Below, in pieces: positions 51,761-60,870 of a stretch of DNA of 64,000 nucleotides. The notes under the pieces are model-generated. The model ran no database searches. It had not been told where the DNA came from and saw only the letters and a list, made by a program, of their open reading frames with translations. Position 1 is the first letter of the stretch, and each line of letters opens with the position of its first letter. A program made the position numbers and the translations under genes. This DNA comes from Oscillospiraceae bacterium (lineage in GTDB: Bacteria > Bacillota > Clostridia > Oscillospirales > Ruminococcaceae): NCBI GenBank assembly GCA_017848115.1, contig JAGAKZ010000011.1:1-64000 (forward strand). Reading direction: 5' to 3'.

Positions 51761-53309
51761 GTGACTCTGTTTCTGATAAAAGTAAGTATCTTTTCAAGAT
51801 GATCAGATCATGTATATCTGCTTTAGCATCTGCATTTACATCTCCTACGATTTCAGGCACGCCCGGTATTGGGATAAGGGTGAACATTTCTGTGTATGTG
51901 TGAATGGGGTTATATACGTGAACGTCGTATTCGTAGGTAACTGCCTTTGTAGTATCGGTTACTGTAATGATGCTTCCGTCAACTTCGGCATTTGTCCAGT
52001 TTCTTGTTCGGCTCATATCAAAGTCTTCTGATATATTTTTCATATCAAATCGTCTGCCAAACAGAGAAATTTCACGGGAAATACCATCGGCGTTCATATT
52101 TCTGAGATTTTCCTTATCTGAAAAATCGATGTGCAAAATATTTGTTTTTGAAATTCCTATAAAATTTATTAACGGACAATCGCTCATATCTAAATCAGTC
52201 AGTTTATTTGCTCCGATATTAAAATCGACTAATTTTATACATCCGCTCAAATCAATTTCTTTGAGTTCGTTTCCAAAACAGTTAAGTTTCTGCAATGTTG
52301 AAACTCCGTTTACATACAGTTTTTTCAGTTTATTTTTTGCACAATGCAGTTCAAGAATAGATTTGCAGTTTCTGATATCCAGTTCTTCTATACAGTTATT
52401 TTCACAGTAAACTTTTATAAGCTTGTCGTTGCCTGAAAACACAATATTTTCGATTTTATTTTCATTGCAATAGGCTCTGTACATATTTGAGCAACCGCTC
52501 AGATCAAGAGTTTTTATCTGATTTTTTTCACAATTAAACTCTATAAGCTGATCACATCCCGCCAACTCAAGAGTTTCAAGAAGATTTTGCTCACAATTTA
52601 CCATACGCATTTTCTTGCTGTTTCTGACATCAAGTGATGTGAGTTTATTCTCCTTGCAGTACAATTCTTCGAGATTTACGCAATTACTTGTATCTAACTG
52701 TGTAAGTGCATTTTTTTCACAATTTAACTCTATCAATTTATTGCAATTGCTGATGTTAAGCTTTATAAGATTATTTGAGCGACAATTTAAATCAATAAGT
52801 AACGGATTGTTGCTAAGGTCAAGTTCTGTCAATAAGTTTGAAGCACATGACATTATATAAAGGTCTGTATTTTTGCTCAGGTCTATCTCTTTTATTTTGT
52901 TTCTTCCAAATCTGAAATAAGCCAGATTTTTATTGTAACTTACATCTAATTCTGTTATAAGGTTATTTTCGCAATCAAGAGTTTCAAGTTTGGGAAAATG
53001 CTCTATTCCAATAACATTTGTCACTCCTGTTCCCTTTACTTCAATAGCAGTGATCTCCACTATCTCCTCACCTGTAAGAATATCATCATCTGTTTTATCA
53101 AAATTTTCATCTATGTATTTTCTGAAAATGCTATCAGGAAAATTTATTCCGTTTATCTCTACAGGACTGTATATTTCATTATAGTTCACGTCTTCTTCAA
53201 ATTCATATGCAGAAGCTGTATAATTTGAAATATTACTAAAAGAAGATAACATAATAAGACAGGAAACTATTTTTATTTTCAGATTTTTTATTCTCATAAA
53301 TTTTTTCAC
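51675..53309 (-). CDS. Secreted leucine-rich repeat protein with dockerin
   Basis: A 544-residue exported protein: signal peptide (about 1-33), a short N-terminal region with an EF-hand-like DENFDKTDDDILTGEE, about 15 leucine-rich repeats of 20-21 residues (about 85-430; units such as LTELDLSNNPLL and LIELNCEKNALTQLD), a beta-type domain and a C-terminal dockerin (about 485-544; DVNADAKADIHDL and DISGDGKINVMDF). LRR proteins bind other proteins or glycans, so this may be an adhesion or capture module displayed on the scaffold. The GTG at 53309 is the likely start, with AGGA six bases upstream. The dockerin 3' end is duplicated at 47952-48039. Confidence 0.85.
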   Translation of the reverse strand: MKKFMRIKNLKIKIVSCLIMLSSFSNISNYTASAYEFEEDVNYNEIYSPVEINGINFPDSIFRKYIDENFDKTDDDILTGEEIVEITAIEVKGTGVTNVIGIEHFPKLETLDCENNLITELDVSYNKNLAYFRFGRNKIKEIDLSKNTDLYIMSCASNLLTELDLSNNPLLIDLNCRSNNLIKLNISNCNKLIELNCEKNALTQLDTSNCVNLEELYCKENKLTSLDVRNSKKMRMVNCEQNLLETLELAGCDQLIEFNCEKNQIKTLDLSGCSNMYRAYCNENKIENIVFSGNDKLIKVYCENNCIEELDIRNCKSILELHCAKNKLKKLYVNGVSTLQKLNCFGNELKEIDLSGCIKLVDFNIGANKLTDLDMSDCPLINFIGISKTNILHIDFSDKENLRNMNADGISREISLFGRRFDMKNISEDFDMSRTRNWTNAEVDGSIITVTDTTKAVTYEYDVHVYNPIHTYTEMFTLIPIPGVPEIVGDVNADAKADIHDLIILKRYLLLSETESLKDKSQADISGDGKINVMDFALMKKWIM

Positions 53310-53386
53310 GCTCTTTCCTTTTAAGTATTGCATATATAATTTATGATATATCATTTATATAAATAAATCAAGTGCAAAATTTGCAA

Positions 53387-53434
53387 AAATACAGCACCAC
53401 CGTACCTGAATTGATAAGATGATGCTGTATTTTT
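53387..53434. terminator. Terminator between the GH5 and LRR genes
   Basis: AAATACAGCA pairs with TGCTGTATTT across an imperfect stem, with T-rich ends on both strands. Confidence 0.72.
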
Positions 53435-53435
53435 T

Positions 53436-54386
53436 TTAAATATATTTTAATAACTCCTCACGAATTCCGTCCATTCTTTTATCAGAAAAACCGAAGTTCA
53501 TCTCTTTGTAACTCCACAAACTTCTGCCGATATTATACTTTTCAAATACGGCATTAATAACTTTATACCATCTCAGAGTTTCCTCAGGAGATACGACATC
53601 TATTACTCCGTATTCGCCACAATATAATACTGTATTGTTTTCCTTGGCAGAATCAAGTGCAGATTTGAAAAGTTCTTCAAAGTATTCTTCGTTTATATTG
53701 CTTTCATCAAAGCTATATCTTTCTGACGGGTTTATATCAGGTGTCCAGTACGCTCCCTGATGTGTAAATTTTAATGGCTCATAACAGTGGAAATTGTATA
53801 TAACCTTGTCATCATAAGGTTTTCCGATATCACAAACTGCAGATACGGCATTGTTGTGATATCCGCCTATAAGAATAAATGTATCAGGAGCTTTTTCCCT
53901 TATACGTTTTATACACTCGGTCGATATTCTTTTCCATGACTCCATAAAAGCTTTTTCTGTTACTTCATTGAGAAGTTCAAACATGATATGATCATGGTAT
54001 TTTCCGTAACGTGATGCAAGTTCAGCCCATATTGAATAGAAAATTTCCTGATATTTTTCATTTACGAAAAATCCGCTTTCTTTTTCTCCAAAATCAAAAG
54101 AAAAACCGGGTGTCTTGTGAAGGTCAAGAACTACATTCAGATCATACCTGCGACAAATATCATAGATTTCATCTATCTTTGAAAATCCGTATTCACTGAA
54201 GCTTCCGTCTTCGTTTTGCAATACATTATAATCCAATGGTACACGTACATGATCAGCGCCCCATGATGCGATTTTAGCTATATCCGGCTCTGTTATAAAA
54301 GTTTCTGTTCTCTGTCTGCTGTAATCACACTGGGAAAGCCAGCCACCGAGATTTATACCTTTATAATAACCTAATTTTTTTAACAT
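53436..54386 (-). CDS. Family GH5 glycoside hydrolase without signal peptide
   Basis: A 316-residue GH5 enzyme of the (beta/alpha)8 clan A fold. The acid/base Glu is in FELLNEV (near residue 139) and the nucleophile in LYCGEYGV (near 256); other conserved parts are GINLGGW, DHVRVPLDY, VVLDLHK, NFHCYEP and RSLWSYKE. No signal peptide, CBM or dockerin is present, so it should act in the cytoplasm on imported oligosaccharides (beta-glucan or mannan type). It lies next to the sugar-transport operon, reading the same way, which supports that role. AGGTGG-type site before the ATG. Confidence 0.9.
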   Translation of the reverse strand: MLKKLGYYKGINLGGWLSQCDYSRQRTETFITEPDIAKIASWGADHVRVPLDYNVLQNEDGSFSEYGFSKIDEIYDICRRYDLNVVLDLHKTPGFSFDFGEKESGFFVNEKYQEIFYSIWAELASRYGKYHDHIMFELLNEVTEKAFMESWKRISTECIKRIREKAPDTFILIGGYHNNAVSAVCDIGKPYDDKVIYNFHCYEPLKFTHQGAYWTPDINPSERYSFDESNINEEYFEELFKSALDSAKENNTVLYCGEYGVIDVVSPEETLRWYKVINAVFEKYNIGRSLWSYKEMNFGFSDKRMDGIREELLKYI

Positions 54387-54507
54387 GATATTCCACCTTT
54401 CAGGCCAAAAGAAAAATTTGCTTTACATGATTAATATACCACACCGATTAAAAAAATAATATCATTAATATATCTTTTTTATCACATTATTGTTGTGTTT
54501 ATTGTTT

Positions 54508-56397
54508 TTATTCGCCTGATTTTAAAGTGATAAATTTTTCTTCAAAATCTTCATTGTAACCCATGCATATAATGTCACTTTCATTTACAGGAACTATATG
54601 ATGTGCGTCTGTGATACCCAATTTGCCGAAGTTTAAAACCGGCTCAAATTTTTCATTTGAAATATCATATTTGTATAATTCTTCAGAAAGTTTGCAATAA
54701 ACCGTATTTTCCGAAAATCCGCTGTAAACTTCTGCTTTTACTGTTTCTGATGAGATTTTGGGATAATCAAAAATTACAGTATTTTCTTTTATCTCACCTT
54801 CAGAGTTAAAATCTTTTATAATTAACTTATCTTTTTCTGTAAACGCTATTTTTACTGTTTCATTTTCATTGCTTATTATATCAAAATCAATATAATCATC
54901 AAAAATTTTCTCTTTTATAACTGTTTGAGATTTTTCATTTACCACAAGTAAAACGTTTTGTGGCACTGAATAAGACATATCGGTGTATATGATACATATA
55001 TCACCGATATCAGATACAGAAAAAGATTTTGCTACTATATCGTTTTCTTCTCCGACAGCTTCTGTTATATCAACTGAATTTATAAATTTTCCGCTTGCGT
55101 CATAACGGCTTACAATATAAGACTTCACATATGTGTACTCATCATCTTCAGATATGATTTTTTCACTGTTTTCAAAGCAGAACATTTCTCCGTTGTCACT
55201 GACATATAAAACATCTATATATCCTTTACTGTTTACCGTACTTATATCAAGAGAAGTAAATTTTTCAGAACCGTCATACATATATATATCTATCATATTG
55301 TCGCTGACACTGCTTGTACTTATAAGCATATCGCTTCCCGATGAATAATAATTTGAAATATCCATTTCCTGATTATTGTTTTCATCATACTGTCTTATGA
55401 GAATCGCTTCTTCTTTTTCGAAATCATATCCGTATATTCCGTCTCCGCTAAAAGTTTCATATACTATATCATACTCTGATATTCCATGATAAATTTTTGA
55501 TATATCATCTATATCATGTTCACCGATAACCTTATATGTATCTTTATCAACAGAATATACTTTTTTAAGGGGACTTTCATCTGATATTATTACATTTAAT
55601 TTTTCATCATCTGTTAATATAAAATCAGAAATATACTCATTTTCTGTTTCATTGTAAGAAAACTTTCCTTTTACATTATATGAAGAATCAACCTTATAAA
55701 GATTTGTTTTTCCCTGAATATGAAGAGAAGATATCAACGGTTCTGTCTTTTGCGTCAGCACATAAATATTTCCGCTTTTATCACCTGAAATTTTCACAAC
55801 AGCGTCATCGGTTTCAAGTTTCATTACACTGTCAAGTGATATTACTTTATCATTTCCGTTGTCATCAAATATATGAACATTATTTATCACATTATCGCTT
55901 TCTACAGGCTGTACAACTTCAAGAATGCAGAGTTGCCCTTCACTATCAAAAAACATATCGGAAACATTTGAAAAATCAAGTTTATATTCATTGATCATAC
56001 TACCTTTACGGTCTGTCAATGCAACAAAGTTGTTATACTCATCATCGGCATAACATATGTACACTTTGTCATCTTTAAAAATAAAATCATTTATATACTG
56101 TTTGTTTATATCAGGCTTATACGGAGATAAAGAATCCGATAATATATCTAAAAACCAGAAGTCTTCTGTCACATACGACTTGTCTACATAAGCTGAAATA
56201 TAAAATTTATTATCAGATGCTTTCAGTTCGTTGACAACACTGATCTCATCGGGTATATCTGAAAAATCAGCACTATAATTTATAATCGGTATATTTTCGG
56301 GAACACTGACTTCAGAACTATTATTTTTCTCCTTATCACACCCTGAAAACAGCAAAACGGGTAACATCATAAAAAAAAGATACTTTTTACTTTTCAT
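54508..56397 (-). CDS. Lipoprotein with beta-propeller-like repeats
   Basis: A 629-residue lipoprotein: lipobox LLFSGC (Cys near residue 19), then repeated blades of about 45-50 residues (for example NDFIFKDDKVYICYADDEYN, FFDSEGQLCILEV, LYVSDNGEMFCFEN). It resembles the N-terminal part of the proteins at 56470-59733 and 29296-32208 but has no solute-binding domain. It may bind or present polysaccharide or associate with the transporter at the cell surface; function is unknown. GGGAGG precedes the ATG. It is downstream of the larger paralogue, with a hairpin between them. Confidence 0.75.
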   Translation of the reverse strand: MKSKKYLFFMMLPVLLFSGCDKEKNNSSEVSVPENIPIINYSADFSDIPDEISVVNELKASDNKFYISAYVDKSYVTEDFWFLDILSDSLSPYKPDINKQYINDFIFKDDKVYICYADDEYNNFVALTDRKGSMINEYKLDFSNVSDMFFDSEGQLCILEVVQPVESDNVINNVHIFDDNGNDKVISLDSVMKLETDDAVVKISGDKSGNIYVLTQKTEPLISSLHIQGKTNLYKVDSSYNVKGKFSYNETENEYISDFILTDDEKLNVIISDESPLKKVYSVDKDTYKVIGEHDIDDISKIYHGISEYDIVYETFSGDGIYGYDFEKEEAILIRQYDENNNQEMDISNYYSSGSDMLISTSSVSDNMIDIYMYDGSEKFTSLDISTVNSKGYIDVLYVSDNGEMFCFENSEKIISEDDEYTYVKSYIVSRYDASGKFINSVDITEAVGEENDIVAKSFSVSDIGDICIIYTDMSYSVPQNVLLVVNEKSQTVIKEKIFDDYIDFDIISNENETVKIAFTEKDKLIIKDFNSEGEIKENTVIFDYPKISSETVKAEVYSGFSENTVYCKLSEELYKYDISNEKFEPVLNFGKLGITDAHHIVPVNESDIICMGYNEDFEEKFITLKSGE

Positions 56398-56420
56398 AAA
56401 TCCTCCCCATTCACAATTGG

Positions 56421-56460
56421 CAAAAATGCAGGAAGTACCTATTCCTGCATTTTTGTTTTT
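56421..56460. terminator. Hairpin terminator between the two lipoprotein genes
   Basis: AATGCAGGAA pairs with TTCCTGCATT, with T runs on both strands. Confidence 0.8.
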
Positions 56461-56469
56461 TTATTAAAA

Positions 56470-59400
56470 TCAGCCTATTTCTTTGAGGTAAAGCGAAACT
56501 TTACTCTGCACAGCATCTGCTGTTTCCTTGGCACTCTGTCCGCCTTCAATAAATATATCATACTGCTCAGAAATAACATCTACTATTCTTGAATCATGAA
56601 GTGTTGCTTTCGGAGCGTTTTCAATCATGTCCATAAGTTTATCAGCAGTTGTCGTTTCAACAGGTCTTAACTTGATCTCTTCACCTTCCGGAGTGTACTG
56701 GATGTTTTCATTTTGCTTGAATTCATTCTGGTGAGCTTTGAGAGCTTTATCAAATGATTCTCTGTGAAGAGGGAAACCATAGAAATAGCCACCATTAACA
56801 TCCTCATCGTATTGATTTTCAGGAAGAAGAAGTTTTCTTACAAAATTCCACGCTTCATCCTTTACTTTAGATTTTTCAGATATACCAATCAATGAGTCTG
56901 TACTGATAATAGCACCGCTACCATCGCTTTCTGTAGGATACCCCTTAAAAGTAACTTCCTCTCCTACAGTCATGAATTGAAAATCAGATATTGAATGAAA
57001 ATCATATATACCTAATGCATCAATATAGCATTTATTATCTCTGAATCTGTTGAACTGTTCAGTATAATGATCTTCATCATACATCTTATCATTTTCATCA
57101 CGTTCATCATCATTCTTGCCGTTTTTGCTTACAAATTCAAGTATCTTTTCAAATTTGCCACTATCAAAGCTACAAGTTTTAGCATTGAAATCAACAAACT
57201 CATGAAGATTTTCTGTTACAAGCAAGTTGAAAATGTCATTTTTATACATTTCATAGAATATATCGCTTCCGTTTTTTGATTCGGCAAACTCAAAGAACTC
57301 ATCATATGTCCAACCGGCTTCATTTCCAAGTTCTGAAGTCTTACCTGCAAAAGTATTTATTACAAAGTTGGTAGGCAACTGATAGAGCTTGCCATTTGAT
57401 GAAAAAGCATCGAGTACACTTTCAAAATAATCCTCTCTTTTTATCTCGCCGTCTTTTTCAAAATACGTATTTAAATCCGTAAGCATTCCTTTAGCAGCAT
57501 ATGCACTCAGATCGAGATCGTATGAGCCTATCAGAATATCCGGAATATCACCTGACAATATATCTGTATTAAGCTTAGTAGCACCAGGGAAATATTCATC
57601 TGCTTCCTCATTATATCCGCCATACTTAGCATAGTCATTTACCTGTATTCTGTATTCCTGACTTTCGGCATTAAAATTCATAATGTCATCATAAATATTT
57701 GAATATGCAATATTTTCACCAGCAAGAGTAATAATTTTCTTACTGTTTACTTTCTTGAGAGTTTCTTCGTCAGCTCTTGTAAGTCTTGCAAACTTCAAAG
57801 AATAATCCTCTCCTTTACCTACACTATTTTGGTAGAATGTACAAATAATATTATCCTTGTCTACTATACACATCTTGTCAAGTTGAATATCAAGATCAGA
57901 ATCAATCCAGTTTACGATTTCTGTTGATTTATTTTCTGCTATATTAAATCCATAGTAACCGTCCGAAACACTATAATAAAAATCATAATCTTCGTCACCT
58001 TTTTCCATCGAATAAAGTGCGTTCGGATCTATTTTCAAGTTCAAAGACTCACCAACTGTTTTGTTTTCAAAATCAAGTTTTGAAAACAAGCCATGATTCG
58101 CTTCATCAGAATGATAAGAAACATACACTGCATCTTTAGTTGAAATCATACCTGTACAGTATCGGATTGTTTCGTCAAATTCAATTGAACTTTCAACTTT
58201 GCCATCCGAAGAAATTTTATAAACATAATATCTTTCTTTTACTTCTTCTTCATCATCATATACACTCATAAGGCAGTACAGACTATTATCGCTCGAAACA
58301 ACAAAATCACTCACATAACTATCTTGTGAGGACAATTCTTCAATTTTTCCGATCTTGTTCTGTTTTCCGTCTTTGATAGAAATTAAACTATAATTTGATT
58401 TGTAAACATATTCTCCTTCATCGTTGACAGACTCATCATGTTCCTGAACCAGAAAATAAATTGTACCATCACCGGATATATCCATATCCTGAACATATCC
58501 ATCACCAATATCAAGACTTACTTCATTCTTCATATTACCTTCTGAATCCAGCTGATATATCATCTCTCCTGAACCTTCTCCATATGACTGTGCAGAGAGA
58601 ATGATCTTGTTATCATCAACAAAACCACCGTAGCAATTTTCAAAAGCTTCACTGAAAGTATCGCTGTAAGCCACAATAACCTCACTTTTTTTCTCAGCAA
58701 GATTATATCCGCAAAGACCTTCAGTGCCATTATAAATAAAATCATATTTATCATTTTTCTCAGTCATGTGTATCATAGGATATTCTGCATCAAGCTCTGG
58801 TTCATACCTTTCCACTACAGAACCATCTTCTGTACTTAACTCATTTACGAAGAAATCAGGTATTTTCAGATCATAATTTTCACCATAATCCATAGTAAGA
58901 ACACATGGATTTCCGTTTTTAGCAACAAAAACACCACCAATTTCACCTGGCATATCACTAAAATCATTTACAGTGTATATCAATTCCATTGAAGAAGAAA
59001 ATTTGTACAGAGTTATTTCCTCAGCTTCCATATTCGCCGATACACCGAAAAATCCGCCTGCACCGTCTGACATCATCATAACCATCATTTCATTTTCAGC
59101 GAGTCCGAGTTTTTCAGAAAAATCAATTTCTTCAAGCTTTTCAAGAGTTTTGCCATCATATTTTACGCATGAAACTCCTACACTCATTCCACTATATGTT
59201 TCTGAAATAATAATAATATTTTCATCTGCATCAAAAAATGAACTCATGATATAAGAGTCACTGTCAACTTCAATCGTATTCTTTACTTCAGATGTATTTC
59301 TGTCAATAACAGCCATAAATCCATCATAATTTTCATCAGCATAATTAACATAAATATTATCTTTGTTAAACATCACTTTTTCTATGTACGAATAGTTAAG

Positions 59401-59733
59401 AACGCTGGTGTCAATATCAACAACTTCACCGGTCATTATATCTACGATACTAACAAACGTTTCAGTATTACTATTATCCATTTTAGAATAACCTTTTACG
59501 AAAATATCTTCACCACTGCACAGCATATTTTCGATATAAGTCATCTCAACAACTTCTGACATATCATTCTTAAGAAAATAGTTCTTTATCTCTCTTGCCT
59601 GATTTATCTTTGTTGTGCCATTTTTATTATCTTTTCCTGAACTTTTGTTATTACAGGATGTACAAACAGAAGTCATAACTGCCATAGCAATAAATGAACT
59701 CAACACTCTTTTAACCATATTTATCTTACTCAT
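56470..59733 (-). CDS. Large lipoprotein: beta-propeller-like part plus solute-binding domain
   Basis: A 1087-residue lipoprotein. The lipobox VCTSC gives the Cys near residue 26. Residues about 55-660 form propeller-like blades (INVNYADENYDGFMAVIDR-type units). Residues about 675-1087 resemble family 1 solute-binding proteins (EYRIQVNDYAKYGGYN, LSGDIPDILIGSYDLDL, SNGKLYQLPTNFVI, KDEAWNFVRKLLL). The operon includes sugar ABC permeases, so this is the likely receptor, with the propeller perhaps gripping polymer. The ATG at 59733 has AAAGGAAAG upstream and overlaps the preceding gene by eight bases. An orphan paralogue is at 29296-32208. Confidence 0.83.
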   Translation of the reverse strand: MSKINMVKRVLSSFIAMAVMTSVCTSCNNKSSGKDNKNGTTKINQAREIKNYFLKNDMSEVVEMTYIENMLCSGEDIFVKGYSKMDNSNTETFVSIVDIMTGEVVDIDTSVLNYSYIEKVMFNKDNIYVNYADENYDGFMAVIDRNTSEVKNTIEVDSDSYIMSSFFDADENIIIISETYSGMSVGVSCVKYDGKTLEKLEEIDFSEKLGLAENEMMVMMMSDGAGGFFGVSANMEAEEITLYKFSSSMELIYTVNDFSDMPGEIGGVFVAKNGNPCVLTMDYGENYDLKIPDFFVNELSTEDGSVVERYEPELDAEYPMIHMTEKNDKYDFIYNGTEGLCGYNLAEKKSEVIVAYSDTFSEAFENCYGGFVDDNKIILSAQSYGEGSGEMIYQLDSEGNMKNEVSLDIGDGYVQDMDISGDGTIYFLVQEHDESVNDEGEYVYKSNYSLISIKDGKQNKIGKIEELSSQDSYVSDFVVSSDNSLYCLMSVYDDEEEVKERYYVYKISSDGKVESSIEFDETIRYCTGMISTKDAVYVSYHSDEANHGLFSKLDFENKTVGESLNLKIDPNALYSMEKGDEDYDFYYSVSDGYYGFNIAENKSTEIVNWIDSDLDIQLDKMCIVDKDNIICTFYQNSVGKGEDYSLKFARLTRADEETLKKVNSKKIITLAGENIAYSNIYDDIMNFNAESQEYRIQVNDYAKYGGYNEEADEYFPGATKLNTDILSGDIPDILIGSYDLDLSAYAAKGMLTDLNTYFEKDGEIKREDYFESVLDAFSSNGKLYQLPTNFVINTFAGKTSELGNEAGWTYDEFFEFAESKNGSDIFYEMYKNDIFNLLVTENLHEFVDFNAKTCSFDSGKFEKILEFVSKNGKNDDERDENDKMYDEDHYTEQFNRFRDNKCYIDALGIYDFHSISDFQFMTVGEEVTFKGYPTESDGSGAIISTDSLIGISEKSKVKDEAWNFVRKLLLPENQYDEDVNGGYFYGFPLHRESFDKALKAHQNEFKQNENIQYTPEGEEIKLRPVETTTADKLMDMIENAPKATLHDSRIVDVISEQYDIFIEGGQSAKETADAVQSKVSLYLKEIG

Positions 59734-60865
59734 ATCGACTTTCCTTTCCATCAATCAGATTCATATCAACATTTATATAATCACGGGTTCTTTTTTTGTA
59801 AGTATATTTATCTGTAAGCTTTTCTATAAACGGTTTAAGATGCCATTTTCTATTAAGATAAAGCTTAGCCACAAATACAATCACTGTTATTATAATATAA
59901 GCTACTACTAAAACTGTAAACAAAAATAATAGTGTAAGCCATGCATTCACTATCCTTGCTGCATTTTCCCAGTAAGGAAATGCTATAGGTCTTGTTACTG
60001 CCGAACCTTTTCCGAAACTCAAAAGACTTTTCCAGAGATTTGATACAGAATATCTTTTGGTATTATCAACTATCACAACAGGAAGTGATTTTTCAGGATC
60101 ATCTTCTCCCTCAACAGCGGTAGTTGTATCAACTCCATAATAATTCAGAAAAATGTTTTTTGCATAATTATCTACCGGATTTGGAAGCACAGCCTCATAT
60201 GACGAAAGTGCGGTACTGCATCCGGCAGTTTCAAGAAGACTGTAATGAGCATATATAAGAGATTTTTCCGGATAAGAATTTTCAACAGCTTTTCCTTTTT
60301 CGTGCCTTACCACACCTGCAACTTCCAGTTCTGCATCGTTAATATATATTTTCATTCCGATGATATCGGTTGATGCAAACAATTTCCACGCTGCATCCTC
60401 ATCAAGCACTACTCTGTTATTTGCAAATTCTTCAGAATATATATAGTTTCCACTGAGAAGCTCAAGCGGATGAAACTCAAAAAAATCTCCGCCTATACCA
60501 ACTATACCTATTTCTGAAGAAGTATGTCCCACCCCCTCTTTAGTATTCACATTCATCTTGCTTATAACAGATGAATAAGCATCATTGAATATATGTGATT
60601 CTTCGTTTTTCGACTTATAAGATTCCTCTTCCATTTTTTGCTCTATACTGTCATGCAGACTTTCGGCTTCTCTTTCGCTATAAGAATAAATCGCACTGTC
60701 AGGATAAAAAACAGAAATCTGAGCAAATTCTGAGCCATCTGCTGACCAACGCTTTGCCATATTCTGCGAATCAAGACTGGACTTTAAACTTGATGAGAAT
60801 GCTGTAAGCACACAAAATGACGCAACAAAAGCACCAAAAATTATCGCTTTCTTTTTGTTTTTCAT
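59726..60865 (-). CDS. Membrane protein with MacB-like periplasmic domain
   Basis: A 379-residue protein with a membrane segment at each end (about 8-25 and 310-340) and an extracytoplasmic domain between them, resembling the MacB_PCD domain of FtsX-type permeases (GGDFFEFHPLELLSGNYI, NNRVVLDEDAAWKLF, DIIGMKIYINDAELEVAGV). The usual four-helix FtsX membrane core and any ATPase are absent, so it is half a permease. It overlaps the HlyD-like gene upstream and the lipoprotein gene downstream. The ATG at 60865 has AGGAG eight bases upstream; the ATG at 60871 is too close to it. Possibly a surface assembly factor rather than an exporter. Confidence 0.78.
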   Translation of the reverse strand: MKNKKKAIIFGAFVASFCVLTAFSSSLKSSLDSQNMAKRWSADGSEFAQISVFYPDSAIYSYSEREAESLHDSIEQKMEEESYKSKNEESHIFNDAYSSVISKMNVNTKEGVGHTSSEIGIVGIGGDFFEFHPLELLSGNYIYSEEFANNRVVLDEDAAWKLFASTDIIGMKIYINDAELEVAGVVRHEKGKAVENSYPEKSLIYAHYSLLETAGCSTALSSYEAVLPNPVDNYAKNIFLNYYGVDTTTAVEGEDDPEKSLPVVIVDNTKRYSVSNLWKSLLSFGKGSAVTRPIAFPYWENAARIVNAWLTLLFLFTVLVVAYIIITVIVFVAKLYLNRKWHLKPFIEKLTDKYTYKKRTRDYINVDMNLIDGKESRYE

Positions 60866-60870
60866 TATCA

